The position numbers and the translations under genes are program-made. The notes below the pieces were generated by a model, which was given only the letters and a program-made list of their open reading frames with translations, ran no database searches and was not told where the DNA came from. Shown piece after piece: positions 11,201 to 22,380 of a DNA stretch of 64,000 nucleotides. Source of the stretch: Lepas anatifera (lineage: Eukaryota; Arthropoda; Thecostraca; Lepadidae); NCBI GenBank assembly GCA_034440635.1, contig JAOTON010000393.1, positions 1-64,000 on the forward strand. The letters are read 5' to 3'. The number at the start of each line of letters is the position of its first letter. Position 1 is the stretch's first letter.

Positions 11201-12171
11201 TTAACAGCCGCCCCGGTGGGCCTACGAGCCACCTTCGCCATGGTGGGGGTGTTCCCCCCTCATCGAACTCGGCTCCTATACGGGATAGCGAAAGAACGCA
11301 AAAACTGGTGGATAGCTCGTAAAAATTCATTAGGAAACTACGTCGGTCAGTTTTCGGCTCAGGTCAATATTGAGGTCATGACAGGTAAAAGAAAATGGCG
11401 TGTTAGAGGAGAGTTTCGGGGCTCCAGCGTCTGACAGAGCTAAGTTAGAATAATTTTTCAGACACCATTCGCTTCCTCTCGTTACGGCAAATCGAATGAT
11501 GTATAAGATGATCATACTAGGGAAAAACACAAATTATCGGACCTGAGGTCTTTTGATCTAACATATTCAATATGCACATCAATCGACTCGAAATAACGAT
11601 TCAAACGTAATGGTATCAAAATAAAAGCTTTATCGTCATTTCCTGCAAAGTTATTGACACAAGTCTGAAAATCTGTTCAAGTAGCCCAGATGACCTCTTA
11701 AGAGGTCACAGGTCAAAAATTGCAACATTAACCTAGAAAGGGGCCCAGGATACTAAGATTTGGAGAATATGAAGGTATTCTCAGCTGTATCTACATAAAT
11801 ACAGCCCAATTCCTGTTTTCCCCATGCATTTCCTATGGAGAGGTCATGTTCCGTACCTGACCTTAGGTCATTGATATGAAAAATCGCGAAATATATGTTG
11901 TAGCACTTGGTGCGCCTATTATGTGGAATAAGTTTCAATTCGATAGATTCATACTTTTCTTACTTATGTCACCTTAAACATTTTTTGGAGGTGAGGTCAT
12001 GTGGCCTGCACTGGTGACCTGACCCGAAATGAACCAACCTTAAAATTTTGAGGAAAGTTGCGGAATTGATCAAGGATAAGGTATGCCAACTATGGCGGCG
12101 CTTCGCGTCGCTTTTTTGTGCCACCCAAAAACCCGAGGGGGTGTTCAAACACCCCACCGGGCAAGGGTTAA
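11201..12171 (-). mobile_element. TTAA-flanked non-autonomous transposon, copy C (piggyBac-like)
   Basis: TTAA occurs at 11201-11204 and 12168-12171. Inside the right border is an inverted hairpin end (ACCCGAGGGGGTGTTCAAAC then ACCCCACCGGGCAAGGG). The left border carries CGCCCCGGTGGG, then CGAGCCACCTTCGCC, then GTGGGGGTGTTCCCCCC. Read on the minus strand the ends and interior match 24722-25915: for example, 11760-12030 inverted aligns with 24870-25130. At least ten AGGTCA/TGACCT hexamers lie inside. No transposase ORF is seen. TTAA duplication and CCCT-like ends suggest piggyBac mobilisation, but other TTAA users cannot be excluded. Confidence 0.78.
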
Positions 12172-13373
12172 GGCTAATCGATTTCAAGGTCAAGGTCAAA
12201 TGCCTTTTTTAAGGTTAAAGCCTCATTTTCCGCTCAAAGGCTGCTATAATGCCAGTTATACTGTACAATATGCATTATTTGGAATGTCACAATGTTACGT
12301 CATAGATCAGTAGCCTTGAAGGATCTTGCCCTCAAACTTTCGGAGAGCATTTTGTGGGATCTTCCCTCTATAACCTTACTCCGCCTTAAGTGTATTCCCG
12401 TTTTATCGAATAATCACGGCATTTCCCAATAGGTCTCCAGCACGGCCCAGATTTGACATTTAAGACCTCGTGTGACCTTGTATTGACATAGGTCAATGAA
12501 AATTGATTATAATTTAGGTCACCATCACCCCACCCCCCTCCCCTCCACACTGGCATTTTTCTAACCCTCTTGGTTTTTAGATACCAGGGGGAACTTTAGG
12601 ACCCCCATTCACTGCATGTTGACGCCAGACCACTATCTACTGCGCGTGGTAAGCAAAGTTGCATCCAGATCACCAAAACATACCTACGTCATCTTTATGA
12701 AAGAAAACAAGTCCTAAAAATATCCAAAGGCCGTTTCTGCCCAAAGTCGATTTAAGAAAGTAGATCGGGTAGAGGCATCCTGTGTACAGACATTGGTATT
12801 TGACTGGAGACGCTTGGAGAAAACTTCCCTTTCCCCGGCACTACGCTTTTCATTATATTATTTCTGTCGGTGCTATTTGAAACGTCATTACAAACAGTCA
12901 AAGTTAGCGTCCATGGGCGCCCTTCATGATAGCAAAAGCCACAGGCACGGATTTAGAAGAGGGAAAGTTGGTCATGCCCTGAAGAAGAGGGAAGTTTGGA
13001 GGGAGCAAAAACATAGTTTTGCTAAACTTTTCTGTTTGATGGGAGGGGGACAAATGCCTTTTTTTGCCCTTCCCAATGAATCCACCACTGGAAGGAAACT
13101 GAAGGTCCCTCCGAGCGATCATTTAAGAGTATTACCTGCAAGAACTCACTCCGCCAGCCGCCCCTCCCGCCGCTCAACGTGTTTTTTTATGTTAGAAGCT
13201 GGCTGACATGAGTTGGGATTAATTACCAATGACAGAGTGGCTGGTACGTTGGCCAAGTCCAGGTAATACATTTCGCTAAAGGCAGTGGTGGCGCTTGAAC
13301 ATTATGACAGCCTAGGCAAGATTGACTTTGAGGTAATCACGTCGCCCAGGCTTTTTACCTGATATTGGACAGC
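12172..13373. other. Unassigned DNA, no confident gene
   Basis: The first 350 bases remain AGGTCA-rich: TCAAGGTCAAGGTCA at 12184-12198 is a head-to-tail pair. A C-rich run with CCACCCCCCTCCCC lies near 12528-12545. An open frame at 12793-13206 has no recognisable domain and low-complexity ends, so I do not call it a gene. Confidence 0.4.
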
Positions 13374-14217
13374 GGCGGATCCAGCAGGTCGGCTGGAGAA
13401 GGGGGCAAGCTCAAGCTGATGGGCAAAAATGAATATTTATCTTTAAATGTTTAATATCAAAAATTAAAAAAATATAAAAAAACATATGTCGGTGGATTTT
13501 GGAAACGGTTATGCGGCAATATATATAAAGGTACAAGGCAAAATTCAAAAAGGATAGGTAGGTAGGTAAGTAAGCTGGGAAAGACAATGTACTGACGAGA
13601 GCTTCCCATTACAAGGACAGCTTCGGCACTTTATTTTTTATGTCGTCCAATTTCTCGCTCTACGATCGATTTGTGAACGGATTTTTAAAATTGCATCCGC
13701 CATATTTCGTGCCATGGCTTACGTTTTTCATAAGGGGTTTCACAAATTAAATATCGTGCTAATAATTACCAAACAACTGTCCCACTCTACAGAAGGCTAC
13801 AGAAGTGGGCGGTGAAACCTAGGAGTGATCAAGCTATTGAAACAGTTCACGCGTAAATCTAAAGCGGGTAGTTAATCCGTTAAGGTTATCCAAATAGGGG
13901 TAACATGAATTAACATGGGCTGAACTCCTGCACCGGTAGGTAGGTTCTGTAAAGATGCAGATACATGTTTTGGCATACAGCGACATTACAGAAAAGTGTT
14001 AAAGATTGGCGCTAAAGCCGCAGTGGACTTAGGTCTTGGCGCAGCTCTCACGAGGATTTTAATAAATCCACAGATTCATTCCTACACAAGTACACACCCA
14101 AAAGAAACAAAGCAGCTAACCGCACATTAAAAAATGCGTTTAATATTAAAAAGTTCCGGACCAGCCGATTTCATGGCGCTCCTCCGATGACGACAGTCAT
14201 GGGCCTACCGAACGCGC
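13374..14217. other. Unassigned DNA opening with a hAT-like terminus
   Basis: CAGCGGCGGATCCAGCAGG at 13374 has the form of the hAT-like termini seen elsewhere in the window (CAGTGGCGGATCCAG, CATAGGCGGATCCAG). No matching inverted end was found nearby. A short (GGTA)n microsatellite lies at 13551-13574. Nothing else was recognised. Confidence 0.35.
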
Positions 14218-14400
14218 CTACCAAGTGGGCAGCGCCCGCAACCGAGCCAGCCGGCGCCCCGTTACCGTTACCGTTACCGCTCCAACTGGCTCCAAGAGAA
14301 TCGTCTTATTTTGGTAATAAGGTATTGGAGTACTTTGACCACTGTTCGTGCGAGCCGGTGAGATAGGTTTCTTGGACGGGCTGGACTGTTGAATAGACAT
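14218..14400 (-). CDS. Candidate first coding exon of an unknown host gene
   Basis: On the minus strand an ATG at 14400 in good context (A at -3, AGTAAAATG) opens a frame beginning MSIQQSSPSKKPISPARTNS, rich in Ser/Pro/Lys and followed by a Tyr-Tyr and ILLEPVGA segment. After the codons for VGA, the repeat GGTAACGGTAACG offers possible splice donors; the frame read straight through ends in TAG 60 codons from the ATG. The Ser-Pro-Lys-rich start resembles a disordered regulatory N-terminus. I recognise no family. It lies in one of the few stretches without obvious transposon, which is the main reason to keep it. It could still be chance. Confidence 0.25.
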   Translation of the reverse strand: MSIQQSSPSKKPISPARTNSGQSTPIPYYQNKTILLEPVGAVTVTVTGRRLARLRALPTW

Positions 14401-16013
14401 TTTACTTTATTTCTCGACTTCTCAGTACAAGGATCCGATACTAGTCTCGACCGGGACTTTGCCGAGACAAACTAGGTAGAGGCCGGGACGAATGCGGAAA
14501 GGATAATGTGATAATGTTGGTTTGGGCTTATGTTTCATATAAGAGTATCAATTTGATTCCACACATATCTGTACATAAGAATAATGCCAATAAATCAGAA
14601 CAAAAACACTTAAACTGATAACTTAGTAATCTAGCCATTAAGACAATATTTCAAATGAGCCAGCTAAGAAACACACCAGGTGCCGACTTCAAACTTGATT
14701 AGAAGGAAATCGAATGAATGTCGATACCTCTTAAATCCGCAACGGGTGTCATTAAAGGGAGATACGCGAAAAAATTATCTTTGTGGTTTGTTTCTATTTG
14801 AAAAATCTTGATTACAAAACTGTCAATTATTTTTGTATCCTCGAAAAAATTTGGGAGGCCACTCACTTATTATCGAAATAGCTTAACAGTTTCGATAAAA
14901 TGCTGAAACTTTCACCCATCACTTACTTTTCGAAAACTATTTAAAGTTGAAAAGTAATTTTTTGTAATAGAAATGTCTGTTCTCCTGAATTTGTATTTGA
15001 ATTAATTTTACAAAGCCTTTAAAAATACAAAATGAATTAGTTTGCCCCTGAAACGGAAAAAAACAATTACTCAAGTCGTCAGCCATTTTGTACCTCGGGT
15101 CTTGAGTCGTTTTCTGCTTCAGCCCCAGGGTGACGAAACTTTAGCGTCAGAAAGGTCACGTGACCCCTTATGAGGTGGCTGTACGTTCTGATTGGTCAAT
15201 TGTGATTTCTTAAAAGTGCTATATATTTGCTTTAATATTATTTTTGGCTGTAGCTTTTTTAAAATAACTTTTTATTTAATAGTTTTAAGCTTTCGAGTCA
15301 CTGCTTCGGAAAAATGGGACCGGTTTTTAGAGAATTTGATAGCCTTAGCCGGGGGTACGTCATGTACATTGATAAGAGGTGTACCGGTAAAGTCGTCTAG
15401 AAATGTTGACTTTGAGAGCAATTTTAAGGTATTTGCAGGCCGAATTCGCAAAAATGAGAATAGGATTTCTGAAACAACTTTTTGTGACCTTTTGATCTAG
15501 CCAATAAATTTTTTTCGCCCTTTAAGACGACCTCGGAATCCAACATACTCGCTTTAGTGCTTTATTTTCCTCAGGACCACTGCCGAGACGAAGGTAGATG
15601 TTGACGGGGCCAATCCAACCTACCGGTGCCGGAGTCAAAATTTTGAGAACAGTAAAGCTTTCGCTCCATTTCCCTATGAAGGCTCCTTGCAAATGAGGGC
15701 TGGGAACCACCCAGATAAATACATGTAAAATAATCAAAATATACGCCGTCTTAGTCAAATCTTTGAAATTCGCAGCCAATTGAATTGATGATTTAGAATT
15801 AGCTCTGACTTAAAAATCAGGAATCCCCAAGATGCAACCATGCTCCTGCATTTAATTATCTTTCGTAAGTCATATGTTCTTTGGCTTATCTAGACTGGGC
15901 CTTGGGCTGCACGAAAGGGTGATGGAAAAAGCTTTGAAATTATTTACGACACATATTTAGTCTCGCTTGTCCCGTTTGCGCTAATTTGAGTGGAATACTC
16001 TAGCCCCTAGACT
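14401..16013. other. Low-repeat DNA with a palindromic E-box
   Basis: The stretch is AT-rich with no recognised element. GGTCACGTGACC at 15154-15165 is a perfect 12-base palindrome containing the CLEAR/E-box core GTCACGTGAC, followed at 15190 by GATTGGTCAA, an inverted CCAAT box. This looks promoter-like, but no transcript start can be assigned. An open frame on the minus strand at 15522-15779 is listed separately. Confidence 0.35.
15522..15779 (-). other. Open frame with one hydrophobic segment, unknown
   Basis: The frame reads AANFKDLTKTAYILIILHVF and then IWVVPSPHLQGAFIGKW, so a likely membrane-spanning or signal segment is followed by a soluble part. There is no ATG at the 5' edge: the first codon is TTG, and the frame stays open upstream to a TAA near 15810, so it would have to be an internal exon. 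Length and composition are better than most random frames here, but I recognise no family. Confidence 0.2.
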
Positions 16014-16859
16014 AGAGGTGGGAGTTTCGGGCAATTTTGCAGGCCCGGGCCCGGGCCCGTTCTGCTGCTGATTTTAGAAGCCCGCCACAAGCCCGGTTTG
16101 TGGAAGAAATGGCTTATCAAGCCCGGGAAGGCCTGGTATCATAGAAAACCCATAAACGACTATATACAGCATTTATTTACTTTAAAGCTGTCTCAAATAC
16201 ATGTTTTAAGCCAATTTATCCTGGAAAAGTTTTGGTTTCACCCAAAACCATATTAAAAAGTTGCATGCAGCATCAGTAGCCTCAACTATCTTAATAATTC
16301 AGCAAAAAATGATACTGAAAAACACACAGTATGAAACATGGCTTGCTTATGATGCAAACTTACTTCAGGTAATGACCAGCATCACCTAATAAAACAATGG
16401 GCATTCTAGATAGAGGTATACACATGGCATCTATAAGAATCTGGATGAAATAAGCCCACTCATATCAGACATTTCCTCCACGATTGCACTTTTATAAATC
16501 ATTATATGCTGGCACGAGCCTCACAATTTAGTTCCAATAATGTTTATGAATAGAGGAGAGAGCAGTGACAAGTTTTCAGCTATAACATTTCAGAATATCA
16601 TGGCAGAATGGCGGTGAATGAACCAAAAATCCTTCACATTGTCCCTGAATTGATACATGTGAGCATTTTCTTTTAATTTAGTCACTAAAAAGCTTGGAAG
16701 ATAGTCAAAAGATTGTTCTGCTTGGGTCAGCCCGATCTGCAAAGTAGGTAAGCCAACAGGCCAACAAGGTCCGTCAGCCATAGGCGTAGGAACGGGGGGG
16801 GCCAGGGGGGCCACTGGCCCCCCCACTTTTCTGTGATGCCCCCCGCAACGGAGATAAGA
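16014..16859. mobile_element. Fragments with hAT-like termini
   Basis: TAGAGGTGGGAGTTTCGGGC at 16014, followed by a GGGCCC repeat at 16041-16058, has the form of a hAT terminus. CATAGGCGTAGGAACGGGGG at 16779, followed by inverted G-run/C-run blocks (GGGGGGCCACTGGCCCCCCC at 16805-16824), is a second transposon end. No matching opposite ends or transposase were found, so boundaries are approximate. Confidence 0.4.
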
Positions 16860-18655
16860 ATATCAACAACTGTAATATCAAGCAAGAAACTCAAACTGGC
16901 CCGATAGCTTGCCCCGGGACCCCGTTAAACTTACCTGTGCCCCTAAACTAAGTTGAGGTCTTATGAGTCGATTTTAAGGTCCCCTGAGCTTCTCGGGGCC
17001 ACTGAACTGGCCTCTGATGCCATACGAGCTAATCTGGGCCCCTTGAGCTGAACTGAGCGCTCCTGAGATGGTTTGGGCAGCATGAACTGTTCTAGGATGC
17101 ATAAACTGAGCTAGGAGCCGTGACCTTGAACAGGGCCCCGTGAGTTGGCCAGACCCTATATCCACCGACCTGGGGTTCCCCTGAGCTGAGCTGGGACCGT
17201 AAAGCTAATATTGTCCCTTGAGCTAATCTGGATCCCCTGTGGTGCACAGAAGACCCTAAACTTATCTGAGGCCCCTGAACAGTAATAGGGCCCCTGCCCT
17301 GAAATTGGGTTATAAGTTTTAATTGAAACCCTGAACTGTTCTCAAACCCCATATATGCCGACAAGGGGCCCCTGGATGATCCGGGCCCTTAAGCTTATCT
17401 GGTCATCAGAGCTAATATGGGCCTCTGTGTTGAACTGAGGGCCCCTGAGATGGTCAGGGACCCCCTATAAGGCTTTACAGCCACTGACCTGGCGGCCGTG
17501 AGCTTGAATGGGCTCCTTGAGATGTTCTGAGAGTGGCGTAGCCCGGGGAGGGGTCCCTGGGGGCCGCGGACCCCCTTGGACTGACATTATGCACTAAAAA
17601 CACGAACATTGATCTCGGGGGCCCCTGAGCTTGGTCTCGGGGGTCCTTCCGAGCTTGGTCTCATGAGGCCCCCGATAATCGGTATCGAGGACTCCAGAGT
17701 ACCGAATACATTGATGTATTGATTTTGGGGGACCCCTGTGCTCACTCTCAGGGGGTCCCGAGCTTGGCCTCAGGGGCCCCCTGAGCTGGGTTTTAGGGCC
17801 CCCGAGCTTGGTCTCAGGGGCCCCGAGCTTGGTGTCTGGGGGCCCTCCGAGCTTTGTCTCAGGGCCCTCCGAGCTTTGTCTCAGGGAGCTCCCGAGCTTG
17901 GTGTCAGGGGACCCCCGAGCTTGGTCTTAGGGGTGCCCTCAAGCTTGGTCTCAGGCCCCCCTCTCCCCGAGCTTAGTGTCAGGGGACCCTCAAGCTTGGT
18001 CTCAGGGGGCATCCGAGGGAATCTGATGCATAGGGCTGACCGTATGTACTGAAAAAACAAGCATTGGTGTAGGGGCCCCTGATCTTGGTCTCAGGGGGCC
18101 CCCGAGCTTGATCTCAGCGCCCCCCGAGCTTGGTGTCAGGGGCTCTCCGAACTTGGTCTCAGAGAACGCCCGAGCTTGGTCTCAGGGGACTCCCGGGCTT
18201 GGTCTCAGGGGCCCTGAACATCGGTATCGAGGGCTCCAGAGTACTGAACATTGATATCGGGGGCCCCCTGAGCTCGGACTCACGGACATTTCGATTTTGG
18301 TCTCAGGGCACCCCAGAGCTTGGTCTCAGGGCCCCCCGAGCGCGGTCTCAGGGTACCCCTGAACTTGGACTCAGGGGCCCCGAGCTTGGTCTCGGGGTCC
18401 CCTCGAGCTTGGTCTCAGGGTCCCCGAGCTTGGTCTCAGGGTCCCCGAGCTTGGTCTCAGGGGTTCAGGGCCCCCTTGGGGTGCCCCCGACTATTGAAAT
18501 CGAAGGACTGATGAGTGGGGCACGAGCATTGGCCTCAAGAGACCCAGAGTTTGGTCTCAGGGGCCCCCAGGCCTGGGTTCAGGACCCCCGAGCGTCGGCA
18601 TTGAGGGGCTCCAGAGTACCGATCATTACTCTCGGGGGGGGAGGGGCCTCGAAAT
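16860..18655. repeat. GC-rich degenerate minisatellite
   Basis: Short units built on GAGCTTGGTCTCAGGGG with variable runs of C repeat through 17600-18600, and a related, more diverged unit (CCCCTGAGCTGAACTGGG) fills 16900-17500. Unit length is about 20-28 bases and varies. A transposon-like start, AGTGGCGTAGCCCGGGGAGG, lies at 17533. Long frames encoding Leu/Gly/Pro/Ser-rich repeats are a by-product of the repeat and are not genes. Confidence 0.8.
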
Positions 18656-18660
18656 ACTCC

Positions 18661-18876
18661 GGTCTGCGACCTGGGCTAACGCCCCACCGGCGCAGGAGAG
18701 CCGCATGACAATGTGCTGAAAGCTAACCATATTTCGTTCTTAATGTATCTCTTCATAAGCCTGCAAGTCAGGTTTATCATTCTTTTCTTTGAAATAACCA
18801 ATAAAGAGTACGTGGTCACCCCCGGATTCGAACCGGACCTACGCGATCAATAGACAGGGCTTCTAACCACTAGCTG
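18661..18876 (-). mobile_element. tRNA-derived SINE copy 1, truncated in the A box
   Basis: On the minus strand the sequence carries a pol III B box, GGTTCGAATCC (18824-18834 inverted), and the half A box CTAGTGG at its upstream edge, followed downstream by a body and the GC-rich 3' domain (GCGCCGGTGGGGCGTTAGCC). Compared with copy 2, a block of about 33 bases has been lost between two CACTAG repeats, removing the rest of the A box and the 5' end. Confidence 0.7.
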
Positions 18877-19501
18877 AACAGATGTGACCCGTCAGGAGGT
18901 CACTGACTGGTACAACTCCGCCGAATATGCCGGGCCGCTGGCGCCGGGTGCTGTGCTTGTCCCGAAAAGGCACGATATAAAGGTGCTTCTAGAAGACGAA
19001 CCAAGCATTCTTTTGGCTTGAAATTGAACCAAAATTCAGTCTTCCGGAAGAACTGTAAAAAGTAGGTCAAAATTTTACGTTTTGCACTCAAAACTAAGCC
19101 TAAGCACTACAAAATTTGCCTAGCCACCCCTAGGTAACTGCCTTTCAGCTAACTGAGGCCTGTCTTCTGACATTTCGAGCGCACAAGTCGGCCATCAACT
19201 TTTAGCAGGTTTTTTGCGCGCGTGAGAAATGCCGCGTTTTCGCGCAATAAATATTGTCGGATCAACTCAATTTTTCCCCCTAGCTGGCCCTTGTTATCCA
19301 TTGAAAAGGACATAAATTTCAAGCTCGTAGCTTAAGAAGTAAAAATTAGAAAAATATAAAACAGAAAAAGTTTGAGCCAAAATTTCTCAAAAACTATTTT
19401 GGATTTCAACTCAGGGCTTCAGTTTGGGTGTCTGGAGCAGACGGGCTATCATCCTACAAAATTCCAGAGCTCTGACATCAATTCTCAGGACTGACAGACG
19501 C
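18877..19501. repeat. AT-rich repeat body of the first SINE-linked unit
   Basis: This stretch repeats at 19757-20829, apart from a roughly 435-base block (19912-20346) present only in the second unit. It ends in GGACTGACAGACGCCAACAA, the same junction form (CTCAG..GACAG..CAACAAC) found at all later units. No gene was seen. Confidence 0.7.
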
Positions 19502-19740
19502 CAACAACAACCTCGGCCTGCGGCCTGGGCTAACGCCCCACCGGCGCAGGAGAGCCGCATGACAATGTGCCGAAAGCAAACCATATTTCGTTCTTAATGT
19601 ATCTGTTCATAAGCCTGTAAGTCCGTTTTATCATTCTTTTCTTTGAAATAACCAATAAAGAGTACGTGGCCATCCCCGGATTCGAACCGGACCTACGCGA
19701 TCAATAGACAGGGCTTCTAACCACTAGACCACCGTGCCAC
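19502..19740 (-). mobile_element. tRNA-derived SINE copy 2 with intact pol III boxes
   Basis: The minus strand begins GTGGCACGGTGGTCTAGTGG. The A box TGGTCTAGTGG (19721-19731) and B box GGTTCGAATCC (19678-19688) match the pol III consensus, with tRNA-like spacing. A unique body with TTATTGGTTATTTC follows, then a GC-rich domain (CCTGCGCCGGTGGGGCGTTA, GGCCGCAGGCCGAGG) and a short (TTG)n tail at 19502-19511. The head is tRNA-like rather than a working tRNA, because the sequence runs on into the SINE body. About 240 bp is a normal SINE size. Confidence 0.75.
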
Positions 19741-20829
19741 ACTACTCACCCTCCCACTAGCTGAACAGATGTGACCCGTCAGGAGGTCACTGGCTGGTAC
19801 AACTCCGCCGAATATGCCGGGCCCGCTGGCGCCGGGTGCTGTGCTTGTCCCGAAAAGGCACGATATAAAGGTGCTTCTAGAAGACGAACCAAGCATTCTT
19901 TTGGCCTGAAATTACTTGTATCGTCGAGCTAGGATCCTAAGCTAGCTTCATGCCAAATTTCTTCCGCTTTCATCCATTTTAAGGGCTTGAAACCATGGTG
20001 AGAAGCAAAGGTGGTCCGATAAATTTGGCATCTTGTAATACATTTTGGACTAATTACTCGAAAGCCATTAGAGATAGGTTGGTAGTATAAGTGAGCGAAA
20101 GGACCGCAAGTAACTTTCCTATTCAGCCATGTCAGTTCTGAGTTTGTGAGTGACATGAGCTTGGAACCAGGAGGATGCAAATAAAAAGTTTTTTTACTGA
20201 ATTTCTTTTTATGCCTATAAAACAAAGAATTTCACATTCACAATGCCCATCTCCAAATATTATCAGGCGGAAGCAATGTTCTTTCATTATTTGAAATGAA
20301 AACTCAAATCGGTCAATTAGATTGTGAGATATTAACGTTGAAATGAAATGAACCAAAATTCAGTCTTCCGGAAGAACTGTAAAAAGTAGGTCAAAATTTT
20401 ACGTTTTGCACTCAAAACTATGCCTAAGCACTACAAAATTTGCCTAGCCACCCCTAGGTAACTGCCTTTCAGCTAACTGAGGCCTGTCTTCTGACATTTC
20501 GAGCGCACAAGTCGGCCATCAACTTATAGCAGGTTTTTGCGCGCGTGAGAAATGCCGCGTTTTCGCGCAATAAATATTGTCGGATCAACTCATTTTTTCC
20601 CCTATCTTGCCCTTGTTATCCATTGAAAAGGACATAAATTTCAAGCTCGTAGCTTAAGAAGTAAAAATTAGAAAAATATAAAACAGAAAAAGTTTGAGCC
20701 AAAATTTCTCAAAAACTATTTTGGATTTCAACTTGGGGCTTCAGTTTGGGTGTCTGGAGCAGACGGGCTATCATCCTACAAAATTCCAGAGCTCTGACAT
20801 CAATTATCAGGACTGACAGACGCCAACAA
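19741..20829. repeat. AT-rich repeat body of the second SINE-linked unit
   Basis: The unit repeats 18877-19501, with an extra block at 19912-20346. That block is distantly similar to the AT-rich body at 35160-35620 (GTGAAGCAAAAATGA-like start, then GCCATTAGAGATAGG versus GCCGTAAGAGATAAG). This links the two repeat groups. Confidence 0.65.
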
Positions 20830-21360
20830 CAACAACAACAAGAGACCACGACGAGACCCGTCTGAGCGGCCAGAATAGAGCCGCTTGAGAAATCTCAATG
20901 CGCTTCGCTCCATGGATTTCGTCATGCGGCTCTGACAACCTCGGCCTGCGGCCTCGGCAGGTGCCGCTCTGGCGCAGGAGAAGCCGGTGACAATGTACGT
21001 TAGCCAAACAGTTCGATTGACAGGCGAGTTTTTTTCAGCAGTTTGATACTTATAACAACGCAATGTTGGAGTTTTAGGTTTTGTGTTCTCATTATGGCTC
21101 CATTCAATCCCCTGTCTAGGCCCATGTTTTCCTAAATTAGCATGTCTCTGCATACTGCACCACGCTTGCCCTCTGTTCATATCATCAAATAAATAAACAC
21201 ACGCATAATGTTTGTTTTGTTAAGCAAAGACTGGGCATGACGAGAAGAAAGAAGATACAATATAAAATATGATGGGTTTTCCGACGGTATTTCACCTATA
21301 CCTGCAGATTTTCACCCAATTCAGCCTATTTGTTACCGAGTTATGCCCCAGCTCGAGACC
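20830..21360. repeat. (CAA)n, GC-rich SINE-like domain and array leader
   Basis: A CAA microsatellite is followed by an extra roughly 100-base block, then the conserved GC domain (CTCGGCCTGCGGCCTCGGCA) at 20939, a conserved segment ending near 21085, and the leader that precedes every 50-bp array (GATGGGTTTTCCGACGG at 21271 to the CTCGAGACCTCAGCC at 21353). Almost the same sequence occurs at 47220-47660 and 60060-60490. Confidence 0.8.
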
Positions 21361-22117
21361 TCAGCCCCACCACCGAACTGATGTCCTGGATCCGCCTATG
21401 CTCGAGCTCCTTACCCCACCCCCTTACATATGTCCTGGATCTGCCTATGCTCGAACTCCGTAGCCCCACCTCTATACTGCCCTGGATCCGCCTATGCTTG
21501 AACTCCTTAGCCCCTACCCCTACTGATGTCCTGGATCCGCCTATGCTCGAGCTCCCGAACCCCACCCACGTACTGATGTCCTGAATCCGCTGATGCTCGA
21601 GCTCCTTAGCCCCACCCCCGTACTGATGTCCTGGATCCGCTTTTGTTTTAACTCTTTAGCCCCTACCTGTTTTAACTCTTTAACCCCTTGATGTCCTGGA
21701 TCCGCTTATGCTCGAGCTCCTTAGCCCCACCCCCGTACTGATGTCTTTGATCCGCCTATACTCGAGCCCCTTAGCCCCAGCCCGGTACTGATGTCCTGGA
21801 TCCGCTTATGTTTTAACTCTTTAGCCCCTACCTGTTTTAACTCTTTAGCCCCTTGATGTCTTGGATCCGCTTATGCTCGAGCTCCTTAGCCCCACCCCCG
21901 TACTGATGTCTTTGATCCGCCTATACTCGAGCCCCTTAGCCCCAGCCCCGTACTGATGTCCTGGATCCGCCTCTGCTCGAGCTCCTTAGCCCGACACCCA
22001 TACTGATGTCCTGGATCCGCCTATGCTCGAGCTCCTTAGCCCCACCTCCGTACAGATGTCCTGGATCCGCCTATGCTGGATCTCCTTAGCCCCATCCCCG
22101 TACCGATATGCTGGATC
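21361..22117. repeat. 50-bp satellite array 1
   Basis: About 15 tandem monomers. The monomer is 50 bases (49-52 because of C-run changes) and contains GGATCCGCCTATG, CTCGAGCTCCTTAGCCCCA and CGTACTGATGTCC. The array is interrupted at 22117 by the LINE nest and continues at 32651; the duplicated ATATGCTGGATC marks the junction. A diverged stretch with CCTGTTTTAACTCTTTAG occurs near 21650-21850. Confidence 0.93.
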
Positions 22118-22380
22118 ATCATCATCATCATTATTGGTGTTTAGGGGCGCGCCGACTACTAAGGTCATTTTGCGCCCATAACAAAGGAGGGGTTAAAAAA
22201 ACATAAAAGGTACACAGACTTACAGCGTGGTTCATATCAGACTACGACAGTGCTAGCAGTCGTCCAACCAAAACTAGAATAGAAAGATGTTCTGTAGAAT
22301 AAAAGGTGGATGAAGAACATTATAAAAAGGGGTCAGCCCTAGCAATTTCAAGCAGGTCAAGTCATACAAAACCTAAACAA

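Noticed and set aside
12793..13206. 137-codon frame
   Set aside because: No recognisable domain, uneven composition and no supporting splice or start signals.
15192..15500. 102-codon hydrophobic frame
   Set aside because: Starts at TTG in AT-rich DNA; the hydrophobic part reflects T-richness.
18130..18708. 192-codon Gly/Leu/Ser-rich frame
   Set aside because: Entirely made of the GC-rich minisatellite unit, with repeating amino-acid pattern; no sign of selection for coding.
19660..19740. Functional tRNA gene
   Set aside because: A and B boxes are present, but the sequence continues into a SINE body and a sister copy shares the same body; this is a tRNA-derived SINE head.
20833..20842. CAA and ACT microsatellites as independent findings
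   Set aside because: They always occur at the same junction between body and GC domain and are best treated as part of that repeat.
21361..22117. CRISPR-like array
   Set aside because: Monomers are directly adjacent with no unique spacers, and the setting is eukaryotic.
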